Below are positions 28,490 through 38,114 of a DNA stretch of 64,000 bases, one piece after another. This DNA is from Lysobacterales bacterium. Its GTDB lineage: Bacteria > Pseudomonadota > Gammaproteobacteria > Xanthomonadales > UBA2363. Under the pieces are notes generated by a model. It saw only the letters and a program-made list of their open reading frames with translations. It was not told where the DNA came from and searched no databases. The DNA lies in contig JAHCAT010000007.1 of NCBI GenBank assembly GCA_019634735.1, positions 1 to 64,000 on the forward strand, written 5' to 3'. Position 1 is the stretch's first letter. Every line of letters begins with the position of its first letter. Made by a program: the position numbers and the translations under genes.

Positions 28490-28555
28490 GGAGGCAGGGG
28501 GAGCGGATCGCGCTCCGCTATTCGACTCCCGAGCCCAGAGCCTGGGGCCCCGAAC
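28490..28555 (+). repeat. Repeat remnant before dxs
   Basis: GGAGCGGATCGCGCTCCGCT followed by CGACTCCCGAGCCCAGAGCC matches the segment and heptamer-like start seen near 50.2 kb, without an expanded array. It lies directly at the 3' end of dxs. Confidence 0.5.
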
Positions 28556-28558
28556 CGC

Positions 28559-30463
28559 TCAGCCGGTCGCCGCGCGGCCGACTGCGAGGGACGGCAGCTG
28601 CGGCCAGCGCTTGAGCACGGCGGCCTTGATGCCGGCGGCATCAAGACCGCACTCGGACAGCAGTTCCTCGCGTGCCGCGTGCTCAAGGAAAGCATCGGGC
28701 AGGCCCAGCACGAGCACCGGCGTGGCGAGGCCTTCGCGTGCCAGCAGCTCGAGTACCGATGCCCCAGCGCCGCCGGCGACGGCGTTGTCCTCGAGCGTGA
28801 CCAGGGCGGAATGGCTGCGCGCCAGTTCCAGCACCAGGGCCTCGTCCAGCGGCTTGACGAAACGCATGTTGACGACGGTGGCGTCCAGCTCGGCGCCGAC
28901 CACCAGGGCGGCATCGAGCAGCGCGCCGAAAGCGAACAGGGCGATGCCGTTGCCGTGCCGGCGAAGTTCGGCCTTGCCGATCGGGATCGGCTCCAGGCCG
29001 GCGTCGAGGGCGACGCCCGGCCCGGTGCCGCGCGGATAGCGCACCGCCGCCGGTCCGTCGTGCAGGAAGCCGGTGCTCAGCATGCGCCGGCACTCGGCCT
29101 CGTCGGCCGGCGCCATCACCACCATCTCGGGGATGCAGCGCAGGTAGCTCAGGTCGAAGCTGCCGGCGTGGGTCGCGCCATCGGGGCCGACCACGCCGGC
29201 GCGGTCGATCGCGAACAGCACGTCCAGGCGCTGCAGGGCGACATCGTGGATCAGCTGGTCGTAGGCGCGCTGCAGGAAGGTCGAGTAGATCGCCACCACC
29301 GGCTTCATGCCTTCGATCGCCATGCCTGCGGCCAGCGTCACGCTGTGCTGCTCGGCGATGCCGACGTCGAAGTAGCGGTCGGCATGTTCCTGGGAGAAGC
29401 GCACCAGGCCGGAGCCCTCCCGCATCGCCGGGGTGATGGCGAGCAGGCGGGGGTCGGCGGCGGCCATGTCGCACAGCCAGTCCCCGAACACCTGGGTGTA
29501 GGTCGGTCGCGACGGGCCGGGCTTCTTGACGATGCCGCGGCGCGGATCGAACGGCGACACCGCGTGGTACTCGATCTGGTCGGCCTCGGCCTGGTCGTAG
29601 CCCTTGCCCTTGCGGGTGATCACGTGGACCAGCTGCGGACCGCGCAGCTCCTTGACCGTGCGCAGCGTGTTCAACAGTCCGGGCAGGTCGTGACCGTCGA
29701 CCGGGCCGGTGTAGTGGAAGCCGAACTCCTCGAACAGCGTCGAGGGCACGAACATGCCCTTCCAGTGCTCTTCCCAGCGCCGCAGGAAGCGCCACAACCA
29801 GGAGCCGCGGCGCAGCGAGCGCTTGGTGCGCTCGCGCATCTGCACCAGGGTGCGGTTGCTCATCAGCCGCGCCAGGATCTTGGTCAGCGCGCCGACGTTC
29901 TCGGAGATCGACATCTGGTTGTCGTTGAGGATCACCAGGACGTCCGGTTCCGGCTCCAGGTCGCCACCGTGGTTGAGCGCCTCGAAGGCCATGCCGGCGG
30001 TCATCGCGCCGTCGCCGATCACCGCCACCGTGCGCCGCTGCTCGCCCTTGCGGGCGCTGGCGATCGCCATGCCCAGGGCGGCCGAGATCGAGGTCGAGGA
30101 GTGGCCGACGCCGAGGGTGTCGTACTCGCTCTCCTCGCGGTGCGGGAAGGGCGCCAGGCCATCCTTGCGCTTGATGGTGCCGATCCGGTCGCGGCGGCCG
30201 GTCAGGATCTTGTGCGGGTAGCACTGGTGGCCGACGTCCCAGACCAGCCGATCCTCGGGGGTGCTGTACAGGTAGTGCAGGGCGACGGTCAGCTCGACCA
30301 CGCCGAGCCCGGCGCCGAAGTGCCCGCCCGACTGCGACACCGACTCGATCAGGTATGCGCGGAGCTCCCCGGCCAGGGCGACCAGGTCGGTTTCGGGCAG
30401 CCGCCGCAGGTCGGCGGGACCGTCGATCCGCGACAGCAGGGGATAGCGGGAGGGGTCGATCAT
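28559..30463 (-). CDS. dxs: 1-deoxy-D-xylulose-5-phosphate synthase
   Basis: A 634-residue thiamine-diphosphate enzyme that condenses pyruvate with glyceraldehyde 3-phosphate, the first step of the MEP isoprenoid pathway. Motifs visible are [21 protein letters not shown] (about residues 40-60, substrate His), [15 protein letters not shown], the ThDP motif [16 protein letters not shown], and [16 protein letters not shown] in the transketolase-central domain (catalytic Glu). Length is normal. ATG 30463 ([10 protein letters not shown]) is chosen over a frame running far upstream into the HNH gene. Confidence 0.97.
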   Translation of the reverse strand: MIDPSRYPLLSRIDGPADLRRLPETDLVALAGELRAYLIESVSQSGGHFGAGLGVVELTVALHYLYSTPEDRLVWDVGHQCYPHKILTGRRDRIGTIKRKDGLAPFPHREESEYDTLGVGHSSTSISAALGMAIASARKGEQRRTVAVIGDGAMTAGMAFEALNHGGDLEPEPDVLVILNDNQMSISENVGALTKILARLMSNRTLVQMRERTKRSLRRGSWLWRFLRRWEEHWKGMFVPSTLFEEFGFHYTGPVDGHDLPGLLNTLRTVKELRGPQLVHVITRKGKGYDQAEADQIEYHAVSPFDPRRGIVKKPGPSRPTYTQVFGDWLCDMAAADPRLLAITPAMREGSGLVRFSQEHADRYFDVGIAEQHSVTLAAGMAIEGMKPVVAIYSTFLQRAYDQLIHDVALQRLDVLFAIDRAGVVGPDGATHAGSFDLSYLRCIPEMVVMAPADEAECRRMLSTGFLHDGPAAVRYPRGTGPGVALDAGLEPIPIGKAELRRHGNGIALFAFGALLDAALVVGAELDATVVNMRFVKPLDEALVLELARSHSALVTLEDNAVAGGAGASVLELLAREGLATPVLVLGLPDAFLEHAAREELLSECGLDAAGIKAAVLKRWPQLPSLAVGRAATG

Positions 30464-30531
30464 GAGCCGGCCATTGTCGGGCAGCCCACTGGCCGCGGCA
30501 AGCGGACCCGGGCCGGGCGGTCGGCCGCGGC

Positions 30532-31110
30532 TCAGGCGCAGCGCCGGTCGCGCGGCAGGTGGGAGACCAGGAACTCCATCTGGTCGGCCAGGATGTTGCG
30601 GTTCGACAGGATCAGGTGCTCGACCCAGCTTGGCCGGTAGGGCACGGCCAGCAGGGGCATGCTGGCCTGGCCGGGCGTTCGTGAGCCCTTCCGGGCGTTG
30701 CAGGGCACGCAGGCGCTGACCACGTTCTCCCACAGATCGCGGCCGCCCCGGGACAGCGGCACCACGTGGTCGCGGGTCAGGCCGACGCGCTGGAAGTGGC
30801 CGCCGCAGTACAGGCACAGGTGGCGGTCGCGGGCGAACAGCGCGGCGTTGGTGAGGGCCGGCGCGAGCTTGCCGCCGCCGGAACGGGCCTGTCCGCGCCC
30901 GGCGACGATGGCGTGCATTTCGATGAGGCTGCGCTGGCCGGTGCGCCGGCTGTGGCCGCCCCGGACCACCAGGCAGGGATCGCCGACGGTCCAGGCCACG
31001 GCATCGCGGACGTACAGGCAGACAGCGTCCTGCCAGCTGATCCAGTCGAGTATCCGCCCGCTGGCATCGAGCGAGAGCACCCGTGTCGCGTTGAGGTCGT
31101 AAACCGGCAT
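30532..31110 (-). CDS. HNH endonuclease family protein
   Basis: A 192-residue protein with a zinc-ribbon HNH fold near residues 100-150: CLYCGGHF (first Cys pair), [24 protein letters not shown] (the catalytic DH, N and V segments) and [10 protein letters not shown] (second Cys pair). The N-terminal 90 residues ([26 protein letters not shown]) form a domain found with this HNH subfamily. Such proteins are common housekeeping genes in this order; no toxin-immunity or restriction partner is seen. It lies just upstream of dxs, possibly co-transcribed. Confidence 0.85.
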   Translation of the reverse strand: MPVYDLNATRVLSLDASGRILDWISWQDAVCLYVRDAVAWTVGDPCLVVRGGHSRRTGQRSLIEMHAIVAGRGQARSGGGKLAPALTNAALFARDRHLCLYCGGHFQRVGLTRDHVVPLSRGGRDLWENVVSACVPCNARKGSRTPGQASMPLLAVPYRPSWVEHLILSNRNILADQMEFLVSHLPRDRRCA

Positions 31111-31221
31111 CCCGGCACTCCGATCCGGCGATGCCCGGAGCATAGCCCGTAATTGTGTCGCTTCCCACAGGGGGGGGGCGCCATCGCACGGCCTGCACAC
31201 GCGGATGCCGACAATCCGCGC

Positions 31222-32004
31222 ATGTCCCAGGTCCGGCACAGCGCGATCTACGAAGGGTGGGTCCGCCATCGGCGCCACGAGGGTCGCGCCCACGCCTTCC
31301 GTTACCGGCTGGCGATGCTCTACCTGGACCTGGCCGAGCTGCCGGACCTGTTCTCCGGCACCCGGCTGTGGTCGCTCGGGCGCGGGCGTCCGGCGCAGTT
31401 CCGGCGGTCCGATTACCTGTCGCCCGGCGAGCTGCCGCTGGCGGAGGCGGTACGCAACCGGGTCGCGGCGGAACTCGGCGAGCGGCCTGCCGGACCGGTC
31501 CGGATGCTCGCCCACGCCCGCTACTTCGGCCTGTGCTTCAACCCGGTGACCTTCTACTACTGCTTCACGGACGACGGCGCAGGCTTGGTCGCCATCGTGG
31601 CCGAGATCACCAACACCCCCTGGAACGAGCGCCACGTCGAGGTCCTGGACTGCCGGGGCGCCGCCGGCCAGGGACGAGCCCTGCATTTCCGCTTTCCCAA
31701 ACGCTTCCATGTCTCGCCCTTCCTGCCGATGGACCGCCGCTACCACTGGTCGTTCGAACCCCCGGGCGACGAATTGCGGGTTCACATGGATGTCCTCCGC
31801 GACGACGGCAGGAGCTTCGACGCCACCCTGGTGCTGGAGCGTCGCGAGGCCTCGCCCGGCGCCCTCGACCGCCTGGTCTGGCGGTTTCCGCTGATGACCG
31901 CCCGGGTGCTGCTGGCCATCTACTGGCAAGCATTGCGGCTGTGGCTGAAAGGCAACCGCTTCCACCCCCATCCCCGCCACAGCACCCAGGACGGCAATCG
32001 ATGA
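31222..32004 (+). CDS. DUF1365 family protein
   Basis: A 260-residue protein with the DUF1365 signature: [12 protein letters not shown] at the N-terminus, then [37 protein letters not shown] and [24 protein letters not shown]1365 proteins usually lie beside cyclopropane-synthase-like genes and a flavin oxidoreductase; only the former is here. It begins a five-gene operon whose members overlap by ATGA or lie within 5 bases. Its exact role is unknown; help in lipid modification is inferred. A run of nine G residues lies at 31170-31178 in its promoter region. Confidence 0.85.
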   Translation: MSQVRHSAIYEGWVRHRRHEGRAHAFRYRLAMLYLDLAELPDLFSGTRLWSLGRGRPAQFRRSDYLSPGELPLAEAVRNRVAAELGERPAGPVRMLAHARYFGLCFNPVTFYYCFTDDGAGLVAIVAEITNTPWNERHVEVLDCRGAAGQGRALHFRFPKRFHVSPFLPMDRRYHWSFEPPGDELRVHMDVLRDDGRSFDATLVLERREASPGALDRLVWRFPLMTARVLLAIYWQALRLWLKGNRFHPHPRHSTQDGNR

Positions 32005-33272
32005 GCGCACAGTCGCAGGCGGCGCCTGCCCACGGTCAGCCGCGTCCCCACGTCCTGCGCAGTCGGGTGCTGGCAACCCTCGCCGCGCTCCGCGAGGGCT
32101 GCCTGACGCTGGTCGAGGACGGCCATGAGCAGCGCCTGGGCGCCGTCGAGGGCAGCGATCCCCTGCACGTCCGGGTCAGCATCCGCCGGCCGGCCGCGTG
32201 GCGCGCCCTCGCGCTGGGCGGCAGCATCGGCGCGGCGGAAAGCTATGCCGACGGCGACTGGGAGTGCGACGACCTGGTCGCACTGGTCCGGCTGCTGGTG
32301 CGCAACCGGGACCTGCTCGACCGCATGGACGGCGGCCTGGTCCGGCTGGCCGGATGGCTCTGGGAACGACTGAGTCCCGGCCGACGCAATACCCGGGCCG
32401 GCAGCCGCCGCAACATCGCCGCCCACTACGACCTGGGCAACCGTCTGTTCTCGTTGTTCCTGGACGACAGCCTGATGTACTCGTCGGCGGTGTATGCGCG
32501 GCCCGACGAAACCCTGGCCGAGGCATCGACTCGCAAGCTGGAGCGAATCTGCGCCAAGCTGGAGCTGGGACCGGACGACCACGTGGTCGAGATCGGCTCC
32601 GGCTGGGGCGGATTCGCGATCCATGCCGCCAGTCGACATGGCTGCCGGGTGACCACCACCACAATCTCCCGGGAGCAGTTCGCCCTGGCCAGCGGACGCG
32701 TCCGCGAGGCCGGCCTCGCCGACCGCGTCGAGGTCCTGCTCAGCGACTACCGGGACCTGCGGGGGCGCTACGACAAGCTGGTCTCGATCGAGATGATCGA
32801 AGCGGTCGGCGCCGATTTCCTCGACACCTACATGGCCAAGGTGTCCTCGCTGCTCGCGCCCGATGGCATGGCCCTGATCCAGGCCATCACCATCGAGGAG
32901 CACCGATACCGGAGGGCGTTGCGCACCCTGGACTTCATCAAGAAGCACATCTTCCCCGGCAGCTTCATCCCTGCCCTGACTCCCATCATGCAGGCGGTGA
33001 CCCGCAGCACCGACCTGAAGCTGTTCAACCTGGAGGACATCGGCCCGAGCTATGCGCTCACCCTGCGCGCCTGGCGCGAGCGCTTCAATGGCAATCTGGC
33101 GCAGGCCAGGGCCTTGGGCTACGACGAGCGCTTCTGCCGCATGTGGACCTTCTATCTGGCCTATTGCGAGGGCGGCTTCCTGGAGCGCGCCCTGGGCGAT
33201 GTGCAACTGTTGCTGACCAAGCCGGGCTGCCGCCGCCTGCAGTTCCTGCCCGACCTGGCGGTCGAGGTCTGA
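32001..33272 (+). CDS. Cyclopropane-fatty-acyl-phospholipid-synthase-like methyltransferase
   Basis: A 423-residue SAM-dependent methyltransferase acting on unsaturated acyl chains of membrane phospholipids. The N-domain is followed by HYDLGNRLFSLFLDDSLMYSSAVY (about 140-165), SAM motif HVVEIGSGWGGFAIHAA (about 195-211), SIEMIEAVG (about 262-270) and MALIQAITIEE. Compared from memory with E. coli Cfa, the bicarbonate-binding Cys (YSCAYW) is Ser here and the His of LLHTIG is Gln, while the Glu and the Tyr of SYALTL are kept. That pattern fits methylase-type relatives (TmsB or UfaM) better than a true cyclopropane synthase. ATGA overlap with the DUF1365 gene. Confidence 0.85.
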   Translation: MSAQSQAAPAHGQPRPHVLRSRVLATLAALREGCLTLVEDGHEQRLGAVEGSDPLHVRVSIRRPAAWRALALGGSIGAAESYADGDWECDDLVALVRLLVRNRDLLDRMDGGLVRLAGWLWERLSPGRRNTRAGSRRNIAAHYDLGNRLFSLFLDDSLMYSSAVYARPDETLAEASTRKLERICAKLELGPDDHVVEIGSGWGGFAIHAASRHGCRVTTTTISREQFALASGRVREAGLADRVEVLLSDYRDLRGRYDKLVSIEMIEAVGADFLDTYMAKVSSLLAPDGMALIQAITIEEHRYRRALRTLDFIKKHIFPGSFIPALTPIMQAVTRSTDLKLFNLEDIGPSYALTLRAWRERFNGNLAQARALGYDERFCRMWTFYLAYCEGGFLERALGDVQLLLTKPGCRRLQFLPDLAVEV

Positions 33273-33276
33273 CGCC

Positions 33277-33801
33277 ATGCGCCTGTGGCTCAACGCGATC
33301 GGCTACCAGGCCACCTGGGTAGCAGCGGTGGCCGGCGCCGGATGGGGCTGGTGGTGGCTGGGGCCCGCCATCTGCCTGCTGTTCATCGCCTGGCACTTCC
33401 GCGCCACGCCCTGGCCGATGGCCGATCTGCGGCTGCTCGCCCTGGCGGTGCTGCTGGGCCTGGTGGTGGATACGCTCTGGTTGCAGGGCGGCCTGCTGCG
33501 CTTCGCCAGCGCCGTACCGTCGCCGGACTGGGCCCCGGTGTGGATCCTGGCCCTGTGGGCGGCCTTCGCGCTCACGCTCAACCATTGCCTGCGGTCGCTG
33601 CAGGGGCGTCCCTGGCTGGCTGCCGCGCTGGGCCTGTTCGGGGCGCCCCTGGCGTACTGGCTGGCAGCCAGGACCTGGGCGGCCGCGGAACTGCTGGCGC
33701 CGACCTGGACCGTGCTGGTCAGCATCGGCGTCGCCTGGGCGGTGCTCACGCCGCTGCTGCTGGGCATCGCCGCGCGCTGGCGTGCCGGGCAGACGGCATG
33801 A
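33277..33801 (+). CDS. DUF2878-type membrane protein
   Basis: A 174-residue protein with four to five membrane helices and an N-terminal NAIGYQATWVAAV segment, which is the DUF2878 pattern (NxxxYQxxW). It starts 4 bases after the methyltransferase stop and overlaps the next gene by ATGA. In related operons this small membrane protein accompanies DUF1365 and cyclopropane-synthase-like genes. Function is unknown; it may present lipid substrate in the inner membrane. Confidence 0.8.
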   Translation: MRLWLNAIGYQATWVAAVAGAGWGWWWLGPAICLLFIAWHFRATPWPMADLRLLALAVLLGLVVDTLWLQGGLLRFASAVPSPDWAPVWILALWAAFALTLNHCLRSLQGRPWLAAALGLFGAPLAYWLAARTWAAAELLAPTWTVLVSIGVAWAVLTPLLLGIAARWRAGQTA

Positions 33802-34592
33802 GTCCCTGGCAGGCGGTTGCCTGGGTCTGGCTCGCCTCGGCGCTGGCCATGGTGCTGGCCTGGCTGGTGCAAAGGCGCACCCGCAACGCCACCAGCGTGG
33901 ACGCGGTATGGGCGGGCAGCCTGGCTCTGGCGGCGCTGTTCTATGGCGCGGTGGCGCCCGGCGACGGTCGGGTCCGGTTGCTGGTTGCGGTGCTTGGCGC
34001 GCTTTGGGGCTTCCGGCTGTGCCTGCACGTGCTGGCGCGTGCGCTCCACGAGGCCGAGGACGGCCGGTATGCCTATCTGCGCCGGCACTGGCGCGGCGAC
34101 CAGCGCCTGTTCTTCGTCTTCTACCAGGGCCAGGCCCTGCTGGTCGCGCTGTTTTCCCTGGCGTTTCTCGCGCCGGCCTGGAATCCGGGGCCGGCGAACT
34201 GGCCCTGGCTGGCGGCGGCCGTGGCGATGTGGCTGCTGGCCCTGGTCGGTGAGACGATCGCCGATCGCCAGCTCGTGCGCTGGCGCAGCCGTTCCGAGCA
34301 TCGCGGCCGGACCCTGCGTACCGGGCTGTGGCGCTATTCCCGGCACCCCAACTACTTCTTCGAATGGCTGCACTGGTTCGCCTATCTGCCGCTGGCGATC
34401 GGCTCCCCGCTGTTCTCCCTGGCGCTGCTGGCCCCCGCGCTGATGTTCGTCTCGCTGAACTGGGTCACCGGAATACCGTTCACCGAGGCGCAGGCGGTGC
34501 GCAGCCGCGGCGACGACTACCGGCGTTACCAGCAGCAGACCTCGCGGTTCTTTCCTTGGTTTCCCGCCCGCGTGTCGCAGGAGGATCGATGA
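33798..34592 (+). CDS. DUF1295 family membrane protein (steroid 5-alpha-reductase-like)
   Basis: A 264-residue polytopic protein with about six helices. The C-terminal half carries the isoprenylcysteine-methyltransferase/steroid-reductase fold signature: GLWRYSRHPNYFFEWLHWFAYLPLAIGSP, then GIPFTEAQAVRSRGDDYRRYQQQTSRFFPWFP. DUF1295 relatives reduce double bonds with NADPH or transfer methyl groups. In this operon a reductase acting on a methylated unsaturated acyl chain is plausible, but that is inference. Overlaps neighbours by ATGA on both sides. Confidence 0.85.
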   Translation: MSPWQAVAWVWLASALAMVLAWLVQRRTRNATSVDAVWAGSLALAALFYGAVAPGDGRVRLLVAVLGALWGFRLCLHVLARALHEAEDGRYAYLRRHWRGDQRLFFVFYQGQALLVALFSLAFLAPAWNPGPANWPWLAAAVAMWLLALVGETIADRQLVRWRSRSEHRGRTLRTGLWRYSRHPNYFFEWLHWFAYLPLAIGSPLFSLALLAPALMFVSLNWVTGIPFTEAQAVRSRGDDYRRYQQQTSRFFPWFPARVSQEDR

Positions 34593-35653
34593 CCGCCATC
34601 CGGCTTGCCGAACGCGGGCTGCTGCCCGATTGGCTGATCCGCGCCGGCATCCGGCAACTGAACCGGCAGCGCCTGCGCAGCCTGATGGCCGGCGGCGCCG
34701 CCGCTGCGGCGCGCCGCCAGGAGATGCTGCTGGCCGAACTGGCCGACAGTCCGCTGGCGATCGAGACGGCAGCGGCCAACGAGCAGCACTATGAGCTGCC
34801 GCCTGAATTCTTCGCGCTCTGCCTGGGACCGCGATTCAAGTATTCGGCCTGTCTGTTCGAGGACGCCGGCCGCACCCTGGCGCAGGCCGAGGAAGCGATG
34901 TTGTCCCTGTATGCCGAACGTGCCGGGCTGGCCGACGGCCAGGACATCCTCGAGCTGGGTTGCGGTTGGGGATCGCTGTCGCTCTGGCTTGCGCAACGCT
35001 ACCCGGATGCGCGCATCACCGGGGTGTCCAATTCGGCGCCCCAGCGGCGCTTCATCGAGTCCCGGGCGGAAGCCCTCGGGCTGGACAACCTGCGCATCCT
35101 TACCTGCGACGTCAATGTCCTGCAGCTGCCGGCGTCCAGCTTCGACCGCGTTGTTTCGATCGAGATGTTCGAGCACCTGCGCAACTACAGGACCATGCTG
35201 GCGCGCATCGCCGGCTGGCTGCGCCCGGGCGGCGCCCTGTTCGTGCACATCTTCTGCCACGAGCGCTTGGCCTACCCGTTCGAGACGCAGGGCGGTCACA
35301 ACTGGATGGGGCGGTACTTCTTCACCGGCGGCCTCATGCCGGCCTTCGACACCCTGGCGCACTTCCAGGACGACCTTCGCCTCGAGCAGCGCTGGCGGGT
35401 CGACGGGCACCACTACCAGCGCACCGCCGATGCCTGGCTGGCCAACCACGACGCCAACGCCGAGGCGGTGATGGCGGTGATGCGGCAGACCTACGGCGAG
35501 GCCGATGCGGCGCTGTGGAACCAGCGCTGGCGGATCTTCTGGATGGCCTGCGCCGAGACCTTCGGGTTCGCCGGCGGCGGGGAATGGCTGGTCGGCCATT
35601 ACCTGTTCCGCAAGCCTTCCGCGTCGGCGCAGGCCCCTGCCGAAACGGCCTGA
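34589..35653 (+). CDS. Second cyclopropane-synthase-family methyltransferase
   Basis: A 354-residue SAM-dependent methyltransferase of the same superfamily as the gene at 32.0 kb but a distinct branch. It lacks the long N-domain. Motifs: EQHYELPPEFFALCLGPRFKYSACLF (about 67-92, with Cys kept), ILELGCGWGSLSLWLAQRYPDARITGVSNS (about 116-146), SIEMFEHLRNY and FVHIFCHERLAYPFE, with a His where Cfa has one. So, unlike its neighbour, it keeps Cys, Glu and His. Last gene of the operon, ATGA overlap with DUF1295. Substrate unknown. Confidence 0.85.
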   Translation: MTAIRLAERGLLPDWLIRAGIRQLNRQRLRSLMAGGAAAAARRQEMLLAELADSPLAIETAAANEQHYELPPEFFALCLGPRFKYSACLFEDAGRTLAQAEEAMLSLYAERAGLADGQDILELGCGWGSLSLWLAQRYPDARITGVSNSAPQRRFIESRAEALGLDNLRILTCDVNVLQLPASSFDRVVSIEMFEHLRNYRTMLARIAGWLRPGGALFVHIFCHERLAYPFETQGGHNWMGRYFFTGGLMPAFDTLAHFQDDLRLEQRWRVDGHHYQRTADAWLANHDANAEAVMAVMRQTYGEADAALWNQRWRIFWMACAETFGFAGGGEWLVGHYLFRKPSASAQAPAETA

Positions 35654-35849
35654 GCGCCGTTCGAAGCGGTGTCCCGGCACATCCGCCGGGCCGGTCGCGC
35701 CCATGGCGGGCGTGCGCTGCGGCTGAGGTAGCGCGGCGTTTCGAAGGACCGCTGTCGGCATCCGCGGCGGACGGCCGCGCGACGGCGCGGCGCGCCGGTG
35801 ATTGGCCTTGCGCCAGGGCGCGTGCGCAACCGATCCGGTCGCGCATACG

Positions 35850-35880
35850 AAAAAACCCCGGCTTGCGCCGGGGTTTTTTC
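35850..35880. terminator. Bidirectional intrinsic terminator
   Basis: A-run, stem CCCCGGC (35856-35862), loop TTGC, stem GCCGGGG (35867-35873), T-run. It separates the convergent lipid operon and the OmpA gene and can work on both strands. The remaining 200 bases of the gap hold no recognisable gene. Confidence 0.9.
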
Positions 35881-35900
35881 TTGACCGGAGGGTGTTCCGA

Positions 35901-36950
35901 TCAGTTCTGCACGACCAGCTCGACGCGACGGTTGCGCTGACGGCCCTCGCGGGTCGCATTGTCGGCGATCGGGCTGTTCTCGCCGTAGCCGCGCGCGTTC
36001 AGGCGGCTGGCGTTGATGCCGTTGCCGACCAGGTAGTCATAGACCGCCTGGGCGCGACGCTCGGACAGGCCCTGGTTGTACTGGTCCGAACCGATGCTGT
36101 CGGTGTGGCCGGCAACCTCGACGCGGATGTCGGGGTACTGGCGCAGGACCTCGGTGGCCTCGTCCAGGGTCTGGCGCGATTCCGGACGCAGGGTCGACTT
36201 GTCGAAGTCGAACTCGACGCCACGCAGGTCGATCGCCACCGGCAGCGGGCAGCCGTCCGGACCGACCACGGTGCCGGCCGGGGTGTTCGGGCAGCGGTCA
36301 TCGCAGTCGTTGACGCCATCGCCGTCGCTGTCCAGCTCGGAGCAGTGCGGCTCCGGCGGCGGCGGCGGCGGGATGTACGGCTCGGGCTCGACCGGCATCT
36401 CGACGGAGCCGAGGGCGATCTGCAGGCCCAGGGCAAACACCCAGTCGCCGTAGCTCGAGTTGTTGGGCAGCGACTCGCCGTCCATGTCGTGGCGGTAGAA
36501 GGCCTCGGCCCGGCCGCGCACGCGCGGGTTGAAGTCATAGGACAGACCGCCACCGGCCTGCGCCATGAAGTCCCAGCCGTTCTCGCTGCCGGTGCGGCGA
36601 TGATTGTTGGCGCCGCCACCGACCAGGATGTAGGGCTTGAAGTCGCCCGAGCCGAAGAACTGGCGGTAGGTCAGGCTCATGCCCATGTTGGCCCAGTGGC
36701 CATTGGGCGCCGACTTGGGCAGGTTGTTGCGGGTGGTGCGGTCGACCGAGAACTCGATCGAGGCGTTGTTGCCGAAATACTTGCCGATACCCAGCGCGCC
36801 GAACACCGAGCCTTCCTCGGTATTGCGGTCGGAATCGCTGTGGTAGTAGCCAACGCTGGGCGCCACGTACCAGCCGTCGGCGGCCTGAGCCACGCCGGCC
36901 GAAGCGAACAGGCCCATGGCGATGGAGGCCATCAAGCGGTTACGTCTCAT
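35901..36950 (-). CDS. OmpA family outer-membrane protein
   Basis: A 349-residue protein. Signal peptide 1-23 (ending GVAQA), an eight-stranded OmpA-like beta-barrel (about 24-185), a Pro-rich hinge (EPYIPPPPPPEPHC), a thrombospondin type 3 calcium repeat (DSDGDGVNDCDDRCPNTPAG, about 207-226) and the C-terminal peptidoglycan-binding OmpA domain (VEFDFDKSTLRPES ... VAGHTDSIGSDQYNQGLSERRAQAV ... GRQRNRRVEL). It tethers the outer membrane to the cell wall. ATG 36950 is preceded by AAAAAAGGAGACTCCG, a strong ribosome-binding site, so high expression is likely. No partner gene is adjacent. Confidence 0.95.
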   Translation of the reverse strand: MRRNRLMASIAMGLFASAGVAQAADGWYVAPSVGYYHSDSDRNTEEGSVFGALGIGKYFGNNASIEFSVDRTTRNNLPKSAPNGHWANMGMSLTYRQFFGSGDFKPYILVGGGANNHRRTGSENGWDFMAQAGGGLSYDFNPRVRGRAEAFYRHDMDGESLPNNSSYGDWVFALGLQIALGSVEMPVEPEPYIPPPPPPEPHCSELDSDGDGVNDCDDRCPNTPAGTVVGPDGCPLPVAIDLRGVEFDFDKSTLRPESRQTLDEATEVLRQYPDIRVEVAGHTDSIGSDQYNQGLSERRAQAVYDYLVGNGINASRLNARGYGENSPIADNATREGRQRNRRVELVVQN

Positions 36951-37053
36951 CGGAGTCTCCTTTTTTGATTGTTGCCGGTACCCGGTGTAGGGCAAAACAG
37001 CGCGGCCAGTGTAGCCCAAAGGTCACGGGTCAACACCCCCGAGCGCCCGGAGC

Positions 37054-37068
37054 TTAACTTCCGGTTAA
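37054..37068. promoter_or_regulatory. TTAAC-TTCCG-GTTAA palindrome
   Basis: A 15-base inverted repeat, AT-rich against its surroundings, lies in the 309-base divergent gap between ompA and mlaA. It could be an operator or the -35/-10 region of an upstream promoter. The rest of the gap holds no gene. Confidence 0.3.
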
Positions 37069-37230
37069 CCTTCTACCACCGGTCGGCACCCCGCGCAAGC
37101 CTTTGTCGTCCCTGCGGAAACCGTGCAGGCCGCGTGAACATGTGGGCCACCGCCGGTCCATTGGGTGGCACGGATGGCGCCCTGCCGACCGTCCGTCGGT
37201 CATTCACCGGGGATTGGCGCGCCACGCCGC

Positions 37231-37236
37231 TACAAT
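37231..37236 (+). promoter_or_regulatory. Candidate -10 box for mlaA
   Basis: TACAAT, 24 bases before the mlaA ATG. A convincing -35 was not found. Confidence 0.35.
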
Positions 37237-37259
37237 GCCGCCTTTGCCCGGGACCCGCG

Positions 37260-38015
37260 ATGCGACGAATGCGCGCAATGACCGCCCTGCTTGCGCTGCT
37301 GGCCCCGATCGTGGCCGGTGCGCAGCCGCTGGCGGCCGATCCGGCCGATCCCTACGAACGGTTCAACCGCCGGGTCTTCGCCTTCAACGACCGGGTCGAC
37401 CGCGCCCTGGTCCGGCCGCTGGCCAAGGGCTACGAGCGCGTCACGCCGCGCGGCTTCCGGACCCTGGTCGGCAATTTTCTGGCCAATGCCCGGCTGCCGC
37501 TTTCGGCTACCCACGCCCTGCTCCAGGGCAAGCCCCGGGTGGCCGGCCGCAACCTGCGCCGGTTCGGCATCAACAGCACCGTGGGGCTGCTCGGACTGTT
37601 CGACCCGGCCAGCGGTTTCGGGGTGCATCCCCAGCTCGAGGATCTCGGCCAGACCCTGGCGGTGTGGGGCATGGCGGAAGGTCCGTACCTGGTGCTGCCC
37701 CTGCTCGGCCCCAGCGGCGGGCGCGATGCCCTGGGCGGCACCGCCGATGCCTTCGCCGACCCCGTCGCGTGGTACGTGCGCAAGGAGCCGGCCTACTGGC
37801 TGGGTGGCCTGGACCTGCTGAACCTCAGGGTCTCGCTGTTCGTCTCCGAGCCTTACGTGGCGGATGCCTACGACGCCTACAGTTTCGTGCGCGACGCCTA
37901 CCGCCAGCGTCGCCTCTACGCCATCTGGGATGGGGAGCCGCCGCCCGAACTGCTGGAGCGCATGCTGATGCCCGAGGACGATCCGGCCGACCTGCTCGAC
38001 GACGACCTGCCCTGA
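37260..38015 (+). CDS. mlaA: MlaA/VacJ outer-membrane lipid asymmetry protein
   Basis: A 251-residue MlaA, which removes mislocalised phospholipid from the outer leaflet of the outer membrane. The hallmark DPYERFNRRVFAFNDRVDRALVRPLAKGYERVTP is followed by NLRRFGINSTVGLLGLFDPASGFG and YLVLPLLGPS. It has a signal peptide but no Cys near the cleavage site, so it appears not to be a lipoprotein, unlike E. coli MlaA. ATG 37260 is used; ATG 37278 is an alternative. It converges with mlaB, so all six Mla genes lie in one locus. Confidence 0.93.
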   Translation: MRRMRAMTALLALLAPIVAGAQPLAADPADPYERFNRRVFAFNDRVDRALVRPLAKGYERVTPRGFRTLVGNFLANARLPLSATHALLQGKPRVAGRNLRRFGINSTVGLLGLFDPASGFGVHPQLEDLGQTLAVWGMAEGPYLVLPLLGPSGGRDALGGTADAFADPVAWYVRKEPAYWLGGLDLLNLRVSLFVSEPYVADAYDAYSFVRDAYRQRRLYAIWDGEPPPELLERMLMPEDDPADLLDDDLP

Positions 38016-38114
38016 TCGCGGCCCCGCGGTCCGGCGTGCGGCAGCCGGCTGGCGTGCCCCGCGTCGGGTGACGGCGGCCCGGCGGCCCGGCGGCCCGGGC
38101 CTCCCGGCCGGTGT

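Noticed and set aside
32001..33272. Annotating the first methyltransferase simply as cyclopropane synthase
   Set aside because: Two active-site ligands differ from E. coli Cfa (Ser and Gln in place of Cys and His), so the product is left open.
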